Shown here piece after piece: positions 21,151-31,524 of a stretch of 64,000 nucleotides of DNA; within the stretch, counting starts at the first letter, position 1, and every line of letters starts with the position of its first letter. Made by a program: the position numbers and the translations under genes. Below the pieces are notes generated by a model that had not been told where the DNA came from, ran no database searches, and was given only the letters and a program-made list of their open reading frames with translations. The DNA is from Anisus vortex (taxonomy: Eukaryota > Mollusca > Gastropoda > Planorbidae). Location of the stretch: positions 2,754,617 to 2,818,616 of the forward strand of contig OX421501.1 in the NCBI GenBank assembly GCA_949126835.1, in the 5' to 3' direction.

Positions 21151-23076
21151 ACAACGTACAATGTACTATTCGTGAAATTCAGACAGCTAGTACTGATACA
21201 CATGTAATTTAATTTTTAATTTTATACACGTAACATAGTATTAAAATATAATCTGATTTAAGCAAGTAAATACATCTGTAGTTAAGAAAACCATTACATC
21301 CATATTGGCTGTAATAAAATTACACAAATAATTAGACACGAAATTGTATATTGGCATATTATTAGTGATAAGTCCTTAGTAGTAAAGTGAGTTAGAATGT
21401 ATAAAGTGTTGTTTTTTGTTTACTAGGGTCGGGTTGTTAAGGGGGGGGGGAGGTGCGGCCCTTGACACATGTGTCAAGTGATAAAACAAGTCTTAATGAG
21501 GCCTGACCTTTACAATAGGTCAAGGTTTACCGTGTTCATGAACTTCCGGTTTATCTCCGTCAACCTAAAACATTCTTCTGCTGGTGTTTGTCAATTAATT
21601 TCAGCCTCGACGACCAGTTCTGGTGTTATAGAAATATACAAAGGCTACAAGGTTATTTATGGGGAATCCGTTTTTTAACATCAAAAGTAAGTATGCGATA
21701 ATTAATACTCGAAGCGTTAGTCGCGTTAGGTTAAATTTAGCTTGATTTATAATATAAAGTACATAAGAGTAGCGGTTCTTGGCTTTAAAAAAAACATGAT
21801 CTTTAGATACATAAAAACACAAATAGACAATTCTTTTTCATAAAACGATAAGTTTGGGCATAAAAATATGTGATTCTTCATGTTTGACGTTCACAATCCA
21901 TCGTTTTCTTTTGGCAACATCTTTTGGAAATGAAATAAAATGTAATCCCTTTGCATCCTTTCGTCTTCGTAGTACATCCAGTAACGCAGCCGTCGAGATT
22001 GAAATCAATAAAATAATTGTCAAACCCCAGCAAAAGCATGTTGTTGTTGTTTTTTTGTTTACGGAAGTGACTCCGAAATGACACCGGAAGTTCATGATCT
22101 CTCCTATTTCAAAAGGTCATGCCTCAGTAAGACTTGTCCATAATTGCCCAAAATTTGAGGCAATTAAATTTTTGGATTTTTATTTGTGTCCATTTGAAAG
22201 TGAAATTCACCTAGGTACAAATTATAAAAAACTAGCATGTATGTGATATGATTCCTTGAAAGTGACTGCCCCTGTATTAGCCTCAGAGTAAGATGTTATT
22301 GTTGAGTTCCTTCTTTGAGATAACTCGTCAAGTAGAACTCCCGCTAAGGGAAAAGTGGAGATGGGGGGGGGGCTCTTATGTAGTGGGAGTGAAGAAGACA
22401 GTGTGAGAGGAGTGTAGGAGTAAAGAGGGACGGCATGGGGTAGGAAAGGAGGAGGAAAATGTGGTGGGGGCTCGTGAGTGAGGATTACCTTATTTCGTGC
22501 AAATTGCTTTTCGTGATCAGGAAATTAATGAGTGGGAGTTTGGTAGGGATGAAAATAGCATTCAGCTTTTTTCATGAAAGAATAGCGGTGGCGCAAACAA
22601 TGAAATTCTAGAAATCTGGGGGGGGGGGGGGGGGTTCTCTTTTTACGTCAAGCTGGTCAAGAGTATATTTAAGGAAGTCAAATAATATAAAGATTGAATC
22701 TAGGATGATTTCTGGGCTGGGTTTTTATCAACCTGGTCATGGGTGTAACACTTGAGTCAAATGTATAAAGAGAAAATCTACTGGGATTTTTTTATTGTCT
22801 GGGTTTTTCTCAACCTAATAATGTTTGTGGCAACAAAAATGGCAGCGACTGCAGTTGGGTGCATATGTTGACACGGGAACAAATTCTAACCTTCACCAGG
22901 ATTCGAAAAAAGCCGAACCCTGGCATATCTAAATCAGTAAGAAGATGCATGTAATGAATTGAAGAAACAAATTCATTACAATAATGTGAACATTTATTTA
23001 TTTGTTTAAATAAATAGGTGTGACGGGTTTGAAATAGTGTTTTTAAAAAAAAGCCAACTACTTAATGGAATAAATT

Positions 23077-23156
23077 TTAACCCTTACAGTCCCGGGCGCG
23101 TATATAGCGGGACTGAAGGTATGCATGGGAAAGTAGGTCGGTACGGGAAGGGTTAA
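23077..23156 (+). mobile_element. MITE-P copy
   Basis: An 80-bp copy with TTAA borders. The core differs from the others around GTATGCATGGGAAAG, making it the most diverged of the five. The termini are unchanged. Confidence 0.7.
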
Positions 23157-23182
23157 TATAAACTAATATTGCACAAAGGGGA

Positions 23183-23450
23183 CGGAGGCCGAGCGGCATC
23201 GCGTTCGTCTGTTGTTCCGAAGGTTCTGGGTTCGAATCCTGGTGGAAGGCTAGGATTTGTTCCCGGAAGTAAAGGGTTTCCCCTCGACTACCCAAATCTT
23301 ATGGGTACCTGACATTAGTTGGGGTAAAGTAAAGGCGGCTTGAGATTGTACTGGCCACACAATCACCATGTATGCCGTGGCCACAGAAACTGGTGAACGC
23401 TGCTTCACCGGCCCTACGATCAATTTGGTCCGAATGGTACTTTACTTTTT
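23183..23450 (+). repeat. SINE-A copy, near full length
   Basis: Box A (GGCCGAGCGGC) and box B (GGGTTCGAATCCTGG) are both well preserved. The body runs through GAACGCTGCTTCACCGGCCC to a TTTACTTTTTT tail. It begins 27 bp after a MITE-P. Confidence 0.85.
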
Positions 23451-23994
23451 TTTTTATATTGCATAAACTTTAAAAGACGTTTGCATACGGGAGAAAGAAC
23501 ATAATAGACTCAAATTAGTTTCATTAATTATAACTAAAAAAAATAAAACTATGAAAGATGAAAAACAGCAATATGTATGCGAAAGATGATTTATTGGGAA
23601 AGAGATAACAGTATTTATATGTAAAAAAAAAATTCAACAAACATTTTATCCCTAAAAGAATTATGAGTGGAAAGAGAGAGAGAGAGAGACGGAAGGAGAG
23701 AACGAGCGAAGAGAATAGATAGATGGTGATGGGTTTTATTGTTATCGATTAGCTACCGTGTGACCAGTGAGTGGTCAGTCCAGTAAAGCCGTATTAGAGC
23801 TTGGCCTAAGCCTTGTCCGTCGTCCACCGTAAAAGGACAATCATCGAGGAAAGCCACCTGGTCAGCTGGTCAGCTCTGGATATTGACCCAGTCGCTAATA
23901 TAGTTAAGTGGAAATTGTCAGCCATCGGGAGCCGTTAGGTGGACTTAGAACGGAATTTTCAGTAGCCGTTGAAAGTGGAGGTTGACAAATATTT

Positions 23995-24569
23995 GCAGCT
24001 GTTGAGTGGACATTGAAAAATGTCATTAGCTATTGAGTGGACATTGGAAAATATCATTAGCTGTTGATTGGACATTGGAAAATATCATTAGCTGTTGATT
24101 GGGCATTAGAAAATATCATTAGCTGTTGAGTGGACATTGGAAAATATCATTAGCTGTTGATTGGGCATTGGAAAATATCATTAGCTGTTGATTGGACATT
24201 GGAAAATATCATTAGCTGTTGATTGGGCATTAGAAAATATCATTAGCTGTTGAGTGGACATTGGAAAATATCATTAGCTGTTGATTGGGCATTGGAAAAT
24301 ATCATTAGCTGTTGATTGGACATTGGAAAATATCATTAGCTGTTGATTGGACATTGGAAAATATCATTAGCTGTTGATTGGGCATTAGAAAATATCATTA
24401 GCTGTTGAGTGGACATTGGAAAATATCATTAGCTGTTGATTGGGCATTGGAAAATATCATTAGCTGTTGATTGGACATTGGAAAATATCATTAGCTGTTG
24501 AGTGGACATTGGAAAATATCATGAGCTGTTGATTGGACATTGGAAAATATTAGCTGTTGATTGGACATG
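23995..24569 (+). repeat. 31-bp minisatellite with four-monomer higher-order repeat
   Basis: About 18 units of GTTGATTGGACATTGGAAAA plus TATCATTAGCT. Three diagnostic positions define monomers A (GATTGGACATTGG), B (GATTGGGCATTAG), C (GAGTGGACATTGG) and D (GATTGGGCATTGG). From about 24062 the order is ABCD, ABCD, A, ABCD, A, then degenerate units. No open frame is conserved. Confidence 0.9.
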
Positions 24570-24647
24570 GCAAAAAAACAACAGAAATGTTAGAGTTTTC
24601 CAGATGAAAAGATACGTTGAATGACATTGGTCACCCACGCAAACTGG

Positions 24648-26716
24648 CATGGTACCTTATGATGATGAAGTATGTTTAGCTCGTCTCAAGTCATGGCACC
24701 TTATGATGATGAAGTATGTTTAGCTCGTCTCAAGTCATGGCACCTTATGATGATGAAGTATGTTTAGCTCGTCTCAAGTCATGGCACCTTATGATGATGA
24801 AGTATGTTTAGCTCGTCTCAAGTCATGGCACCTTATGATGATGAAGTATGTTTAGCTCGTCTCAAGTCATGGCACCTAATGATGATGAAGTATGTTTAGC
24901 TCGTCTCAAGTCATGGCACCTTATGATGATGAAGTATGTTTAGCTCGTCTCAAGTCATGGCACCTTATGATGATGAAGTATGTTTAGCTCGTCTCAAGTC
25001 ATGGCACCTTATGATGATGAAGTATGTTTAGCTCGTCTCAAGTCATGGCACCTTATGATGATGAAGTATGTTTAGCTCGTCTCAAGTCATGGCACCTTAT
25101 GATGATGAAGTATGTTTAGCTCGTCTCAAGTCATGGCACCTTATGATGATGAAGTATGTTTAGCTCGTCTCAAGTCATGGCACCTTATGATGATGAAGTA
25201 TGTTTAGCTCGTCTCAAGTCATGGCACCTAATGATGATGAAGTATGTTTAGCTCGTCTCAAGTCATGGCACCTTATGATGATGAAGTATGTTTAGCTCGT
25301 CTCAAGTCATGGCACCTTATGATGATGAAGTATGTTTAGCTCGTCTCAAGTCATGGCACCTTATGATGATGAAGTATGTTTAGCTCGTCTCAAGTCATGG
25401 CACCTTATGATGATGAAGTATGTTTAGCTCGTCTCAAGTCATGGCACCTTATGATGATGAAGTATGTTTAGCTCGTCTCAAGTCATGGCACCTTATGATG
25501 ATGAAGTATGTTTTCTCGTCTCAAGTCATGGCACCTAATGATGATGAAGTATGTTTAGCTCGTCTCAAGTCATGGCACCTTATGATGATGAAGTATGTTT
25601 AGCTCGTCTCAAGTCATGGCACCTTATGATGATGAAGTATGTTTAGCTCGTCTCAAGTCATGGCACCTTATGATGATGAAGTATGTTTAGCTCGTCTCAA
25701 GTCATGGCACCTTATGATGATGAAGTATGTTTAGCTCGTCTCAAGTCATGGCACCTTATGATGATGAAGTATGTTTAGCTCGTCTCAAGTCATGGCACCT
25801 TATGATGATGAAGTATGTTTAGCTCGTCTCAAGTCATGGCACCTTATGATGATGAAGTATGTTTAGCTCGTCTCAAGTCATGGCACCTTATGATGATGAA
25901 GTATGTTTAGCTCGTCTCAAGTCATGGCACCTTATGATGATGAAGTATGTTTAGCTCGTCTCAAGTCATGGCACCTTATGATGATGAAGTATGTTTAGCT
26001 CGTCTCAAGTCATGGCACCTTATGATGATGAAGTATGTTTAGCTCGTCTCAAGTCATGGCACCTTATGATGATGAAGTATGTTTAGCTCGTCTCAAGTCA
26101 TGGCACCTTATGATGATGAAGTATGTTTAGCTCGTCTCAAGTCATGGCACCTTATGATGATGAAGTATGTTTAGCTCGTCTCAAGTCATGGCACCTTATG
26201 ATGATGAAGTATGTTTAGCTCGTCTCAAGTCATGGCACCTTATGATGATGAAGTATGTTTAGCTCGTCTCAAGTCATGGCACCTTATGATGATGAAGTAT
26301 GTTTAGCTCGTCTTAAGTCATGGCACCTTATGATGATGAAGTATGTTTAGCTCGTCTCAAGTCATGGCACCTTATGATGATGAAGTATGTTTAGCTCGTC
26401 TCAAGTCATGGCACCTTATGATGATGAAGTATGTTTAGCTCGTCTCAAGTCATGGCACCTTATGATGATGAAGTATGTTTAGCTCGTCTCAAGTCATGGC
26501 ACCTTATGATGATGAAGTATGTTTAGCTCGTCTCAAGTCATGGCACCTAATGATGATGAAGTATGTTTAGCTCGTCTCAAGTCATGGCACCTTACGATGA
26601 TGAAGTATGTTTAGCTCGTCTCAAGTCATGGCACCTAATGATGATGAAGTATGTTTAGCTCGTCTCAAGTCATGGCACCTTACGATGATGAAGTATGTTT
26701 AGCTCGTCTCAAGTCA
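24648..26716 (+). repeat. 44-bp satellite array, about 47 units
   Basis: The unit is TCATGGCACCTTATGATGAT followed by GAAGTATGTTTAGCTCGTCTCAAG. Homogeneity is extreme: most units are identical, with rare variants CACCTAATG (near 24873, 25225, 25532, 26544, 26632), CACCTTACG and one single-base-shortened unit near 25511. The last four units alternate TAATG and TTACG variants. TAG stops recur in one frame, so it is not coding. Confidence 0.95.
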
Positions 26717-26820
26717 TAAATTATAGGCTAGTTTTCGTCATTAAAATTATTTACTTTCACATCGAACCCTTTTAGAATGATCAATGGCTGCGGGTTTTCC
26801 CCAAAATTTATATTAAGAAC

Positions 26821-27222
26821 AAGCTACATTGCCCGGCGTTGCCCGGGTGAAAATAAAAAGGACTGTCTGGGGTGCAGATAACAAATTTATAAACTTCACT
26901 TACTGAATACTTTTAGGAAAGTAAATAAATATTGTAATAGGGTAAAAAAAATAGTCAAATATTTTTATTTAACAAAATCTATATTGCCTATAGATTTACA
27001 ATGTCTTTTGTTTTTAAAAGCTTGAAAAATTAATTGTCGAAAAAAAAAAGTATAGTCTAACTGGAGAATCGAACCATGGTCGCCGTATAGCAGTCCACTA
27101 CGTTTACCACTGAGCTATCGAAGATGGTATATTGGGCTAGGCCTAGATAGGTCAGTGACACACTTGTTTTCAAATTGACCAATGGGGATCCTCGCGGGGC
27201 TTAACACTGTCTTTTTATATAC
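26821..27222 (-). repeat. SINE-B copy
   Basis: An inverted, near full-length copy from GCCCGGCGTTGCCCGGGTGA to GGCTTAACACTGTCTTTTTA. The tRNA-like module reads GAGCTATCG and GGAGAATCGAACCATGG on the plus strand. It abuts the hAT element that begins at 27250. Confidence 0.7.
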
Positions 27223-27556
27223 CATATAGATAAAGTCTATGGTATAGTGCAGGGGTTCCCAACCTTTTTTTTACTCTAGAGCACATTCTAAAATATCGGT
27301 AGGGTGGCGGGCACCACCTATTTTAAATCGACAAACTCCTTCCATAACTTGTCATTTTCCCATAATTTATTTTCTTATTTTCTTATAGTCATAATGTATT
27401 AATAAATAATAAACAAAAATGTTTCAAAATAATAAAATTATTTGGCATTTTTTTCAAATTGCATACACACAGAGAAATGTATTTACAAAACGAAAAGAAA
27501 GTAAACAAAACACACAAATACAAAGAAAACATTTTATTAAAAAATATAATATAAAG

Positions 27557-28880
27557 TCAATGTGATCTTTGGCATTGCATTTCATTGGCCAGAGCTTCAT
27601 AATTAGGAGCGTATGACGATAATCCTGTTAGCAGACAATCATAAAGATGCTCATCGGTGAGTCGAGATCTATATCTTGATTTTATTAAAGACCAAGTGAA
27701 GAGGTTTTTCTCAAAGGAACGAGATTTGGAATAGCCTCATACGGCAATGACGTATCACAAGGGAAATAAATAAATAAAAATAGACGCCTTAAATCTATAT
27801 TTAACCATTTTGTTAAAAATAAGAACCGGGAAAAGATTCAAAACATGTGGCAATAGATTCAAAACACGTGACAATATTCATTTTTCCTAGTCGGAATCCT
27901 TTATGTTACGTCACTTTTCTATATTGCCGGAAATAAAAACATCTCAAATGGCTACGAGATTTGGAGTAATCTTCCGAAAAACACACACATTTAAGTGCAA
28001 ATATTGAACTAATTACTTAAAATGTATCTTTGATATTTTGTATAAATGTTTTTTTTTAACATTCAGATACTGAATACACCATTTACTATCAAAATCAAAT
28101 GTTAACTCAATTTTGATAAAAAGCTCTTCACTTGGTCTTTAAGTTCATGTTTGAAAACAATGATTCGCATAAATATGTCGAACCGAAAAATGATTCAATT
28201 TTATATGCCGCTTTTTTCAACAAATGGGAACTTTTCTCTATCCACTGTATTCCAAAAGTCCTCCGACATTAAGGATTTTAGCAAAATATCATTCTTAAGG
28301 TCCAAAATTTCTAACTCTAGTTCTTCTGTCTTACCTTGAACAAAATCGGCAATACATGCGGCTATTTCCATAACATTTATTTGGCAAGTAAAAGGATTGA
28401 TACAGAAGGAAACTATTGGCTCAATATGTTTAAACTGCAAAAATCTCTCTTCAAACTTTTTTTTTTAACTCTTAAAGATGCTTAATAAATAATGTCCCAT
28501 TTAATTCATTGTCACCTAGCATTTTCTTCATATGTGGGAAATGCACGAGAGAATTGATCTGCAGATGTGATATCAACAAATCCAATTTAGCTTTAAATGA
28601 CTTTACAGAGCTTATCATTTCAGCTATGCTTTTGTCTTTACCCTGCAACTCCAAATTTAAAGAATTCAAATTTTCCATGATGTCTGTGAGAAATCCCAAA
28701 TCAATCAGCCAGCCAGAGTCAGCTAGTTCATCATAATTTTCCTTTCTATCGTTTAAAAATGTTTTTATTTCTTCAATTAAACTCACAAATCTTGTAAGAA
28801 CCTTTCCTTTACTGAGCCAACGTACTTCAGTATGCAGAATAAGATCCTGTTCTTTATCTTCAAGGCGCCCGCGGGCACAG
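27557..28880 (-). pseudogene. hAT transposase remnant, split by MITE-Q
   Basis: Minus-strand reading. From 28880 there is LHTEVRWLSKGKVLTRFVSL with following DxGWLIDLGFLTDIMENLN (hAT catalytic-region insert domain). A frame break follows near 28472, then EPIVSFCINPF and EILDLKND. Next is the C-terminal dimerisation region, GSTYLCESLFSNMNL. The MITE-Q at 27685-28142 interrupts exactly here, and on its far side the frame resumes as IKSRYRSRLTDEHL and ends NEMQCQRSH with a stop at 27557. The BED zinc finger and N-terminal catalytic residues are missing. Non-functional on its own. Confidence 0.8.
27685..28142 (+). mobile_element. MITE-Q, 458-bp TTAA element inside the hAT transposase
   Basis: It is bounded by TTAAAGACCAAGTGAAGAG and CTCTTCACTTGGTCTTTAA, perfect inverted ends. 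The TTAA falls in the transposase codons for Asn-Leu-Ile, and removing the insert with one TTAA restores that frame. Nearly identical copies are at 29442 and (inverted) 61427. Confidence 0.8.
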
Positions 28881-29195
28881 GGTTGGGAACCTCTGGTATA
28901 GTGTATCAATTACCGTAAAAACTTATTCTGCTGTAGACCAAAAAAATGTTTTGACAAAAACGTAAATGCACTTAATTTCTGAACATAAGTATGCCGAGTT
29001 TAATGCAAGTTATGAGGTAATAAAAAATATAAGAACTTTGATAACTTTTATACAAATGAAGGCAGCCAATGTTATTTGATCCATAAAACATTAATCTTGA
29101 AAGCATCGGATTTCTTATTTGTTTTAATATTTGTAAGTTAATCCTCCTTGAATCGATGTCTTCTCATTTTTTTTAGAATTTTAGAAATTTCCAGA

Positions 29196-29935
29196 GATTT
29201 TATTTCTAGTATAAAGCAACTTATTGTATAATATTTTATTTTAACAATATTTTACACGGAGAGCGATTATTTCTAGTATAAAGCAACTTATTGTATAATA
29301 TTTTATTTTAACAATATTTTACACGGAGAGCGATTATTTCTAGTATAAAGCAACTTATTGTATAATATTTTATTTTAACAATATTTTACACGGAGAGCGA
29401 TTATTTCTAGTATAAAGCAACTTATTGTATAATATTTTATTTTAAAGACCAAGTGAAGAGGTTTTTCTCAAAGGAACGAGATTTGGAATAGCCTCATACG
29501 GCAGTGACGTATCACAAGGGAAATAAATAAATAAAAATAGACGCTATAAATCTATTTTTAACCATTTTGTTAAAAATAAGAACCGGGAAAAGATTCAAAA
29601 CATGTGGCAATAGATTCAAAACACGTGACAATATTCATTTTTCCTAGTCGGAATCCTTTATGTTACGTCACTTTCCTATATTGCCGGAAATAAAAACATC
29701 TCAAATGGCTACGAGATTTGGAGTAATCTTCCGAAAAACACACACATTTAAGTGCAAATATTGAACTAATTACTTAAAATGTATCTTTGATATTTTGTAT
29801 AAATGTTTTTTTTTAACATTCAGATACTGAATACACTATTTACTATCAAAATCAAATGTTAACTCAATTTTGATAAAAAGCTCTTCACTTGGTCTTTAAC
29901 AATCTTTTACACGGAGAGCGATTATTAGAGTAGAA
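29196..29935 (+). repeat. 67-bp tandem repeat (about four units) split by MITE-Q
   Basis: Units begin GATTATTTCTAGTATAAAGC and end ACACGGAGAGC, 67 bp apart. Three are intact. The fourth is opened at its internal TTAA by the MITE-Q at 29442-29899 and finishes at CAATCTTTTACACGGAGAGC. Confidence 0.85.
29442..29899 (+). mobile_element. MITE-Q copy inserted in a tandem repeat
   Basis: A 458-bp copy nearly identical to 27685-28142, 1.3 kb away. The neighbouring 67-bp units supply the empty site ATTTTAACAAT. Here TTAA is present on both sides of the insert, confirming a TTAA duplication. Confidence 0.8.
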
Positions 29936-29979
29936 ACTAAATTGTGTGTAAAAACAAAATATGCCTTTTTCGAAAAATT

Positions 29980-30060
29980 GAGCGCACCAGTCTCAGTAGC
30001 CATGGCATACAAAGGAATAGTGTCGCCAGTTCAATAGCCATGCGCCTTAAAAAATTAAAT
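29980..30060 (-). repeat. SINE-A diverged fragment
   Basis: Diverged reverse fragment (GCACCAGTCTCAGTAGCCAT, then GCCAGTTCAATAGCCATGCG). Confidence 0.45.
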
Positions 30061-30233
30061 TTCCCTAACTAATAAATATAAGAAAAGCAGAGAACGCTTG
30101 AAAAAAAATCTTGACCTCCAACAATACTCCAACATACATTGAATGTAGTATAATTAGTATAGCAAATACTGCAATCTTTTCCCCCCAAAATATATTAACG
30201 ATTTAAAGGTTTTCAGATATTATGAATTATCTT

Positions 30234-30482
30234 CAGTGCTTTTTTTTTGTGACGGTACGCACCGGTACTGTGTACCGGCACCTTTTTCAATGTGGGGAAA
30301 AAAATATTAATTTTCTTGTACCGGGGTATTTTAAAGTTTTTATATTATTAATTTGTTAAAATTGAATTATTTTAAAATTGCCCGCAATAAGAATTAAAAT
30401 ATAAAATGCGAAACTGCTTTAAAAGTTAGGCAATCCATCACTGAGTACCGGCACCTATTTTTTTTTACAAAAAAAAGCACTG
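30234..30482. mobile_element. hAT-type MITE, 249 bp, with perfect 8-bp duplication
   Basis: The ends CAGTGCTTTTTTTTTGT and ACAAAAAAAAGCACTG are inverted repeats. The flanks ATTATCTT (30226-30233 and 30483-30490) are identical. The interior repeats GTACCGGCACC near both ends. No coding sequence. Confidence 0.8.
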
Positions 30483-30490
30483 ATTATCTT

Positions 30491-30971
30491 TATATATAAA
30501 GTAGACTGTGTGTGTGTTCAACCAATCATATTAGTTACTTTAAAGACACGTGACCTTATTCCCTCATATTATATTGTCGCGATTTCGATTTGGACATGTG
30601 TCTTGCTATCTAATAGGATAAGGTATCGGACTTCAATTAGTGCGACCCGGGTTCGATTCTCCAGTTAGTCTATTCCATTTTTCTATATTTTTTTTATTTC
30701 AATTAATATTAGTTTTAAAATAATAATTTTAAATCTAAGAGCAGCACCGGGCAATTCAGATTTCTGATAAATAAAAAGACTTGCCTATTTTTTTTACCCG
30801 ATTACAATATTTATTTCAATTACTTTCCTAAAAGTCTACAGTAAAAAAATTTTTTTTTTAATTATTAGATTTATAGCTTTCTGTTCATTATATTTTATAT
30901 GATTTTTATCTGTAGCTTATTACATGTCTGTTTTATTTTCATCCGGGCAACGTCGGCCAATTCAGCTTGTA
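30491..30971 (+). repeat. SINE-B copy, diverged
   Basis: It has TATATAAAGTAGACTGTGTG, a tRNA-like module around 30600-30665 (GGGTTCGATTCTCCAG as box B), and a 3' end ATCCGGGCAACGTCGGCC. Less well preserved than the 19712 copy. Confidence 0.6.
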
Positions 30972-31417
30972 TTCTATGTATGGCAAATGCTGCAATCTTT
31001 TCCAAAAAAAAAACAACTAAAAATGTCAAGGTCTTCAGTGATTATGAATGATATTTCATTTAAGTTAGGTTCGTAGAAGAATATGGGTTAAATTATGTGA
31101 CGTTGTGCAAAGAAAAAAATATAATTTTCTCGTCAATTTTACTCTGGAAGTTTCTACATATGTACGTCACATCACACGGAATTGAAGATTTTTTCTTAAA
31201 TTAGCATCAATGGCTGGTATGATGTATACATAGCAAGAGTGATAGATAGAATGATAAGAAAATGTGAAAAAGACAGAATGAAAATGAGAAAGTAGAGACA
31301 GAAAAAAAAAGGGAAGAAATGTGAACAGAAGATGCTTGCACTGGAGTTCATAGACCGCCAGGATAAATTGTATCACAAGAGTTATCATGATTATATTATT
31401 TGTTTCTCTGTTTACAG

Positions 31418-31524
31418 ATAATAATAAAAACAATCTAGTTACTCCTTTGAACCCAAAATGGCCAATGATTGTGAAACAGCAACTGACTGTACAGCCAACA
31501 GCAGTACAGCGGCTGCTGCATCCA
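31418..31524 (+). CDS. Exon 1 of membrane-protein gene (5' UTR end plus 22 codons)
   Basis: The acceptor TTGTTTCTCTGTTTACAG ends at 31417, so at least one further upstream non-coding exon is expected. Forty untranslated bases contain TAA triplets in the coding frame, then ATG at 31458. Coding covers MANDCETATDC through a Ser/Thr/Ala-rich stretch to TCC plus one base, followed by GTAAGT at 31525. Confidence 0.6.

Larger units (their letters stand above)
27250..28895 (-). mobile_element. hAT element with degenerate transposase, 1.65 kb
   Basis: Inverted ends CAGGGGTTCCCAACC and GGTTGGGAACCTCTG are flanked by perfect 8-bp duplications GTATAGTG (27242-27249 and 28896-28903). The minus strand carries remnants of a hAT transposase of the type domesticated in vertebrates as ZBED5/GTF2IRD2-like proteins. 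A MITE-Q sits inside. Without it the element is about 1.19 kb, far short of an autonomous hAT, so the N-terminal half has been deleted. Confidence 0.85.

Noticed and set aside
23995..24569. CRISPR-like 31-bp repeats
   Set aside because: Head-to-tail tandem monomers without spacers.
25420..25602. 60-codon frame in the 44-bp satellite
   Set aside because: It exists only because one unit lost the TAG triplet. All other units stop.
24648..26716. CRISPR-like array
   Set aside because: Units are contiguous with no variable spacers and the genome is eukaryotic. It is a satellite.
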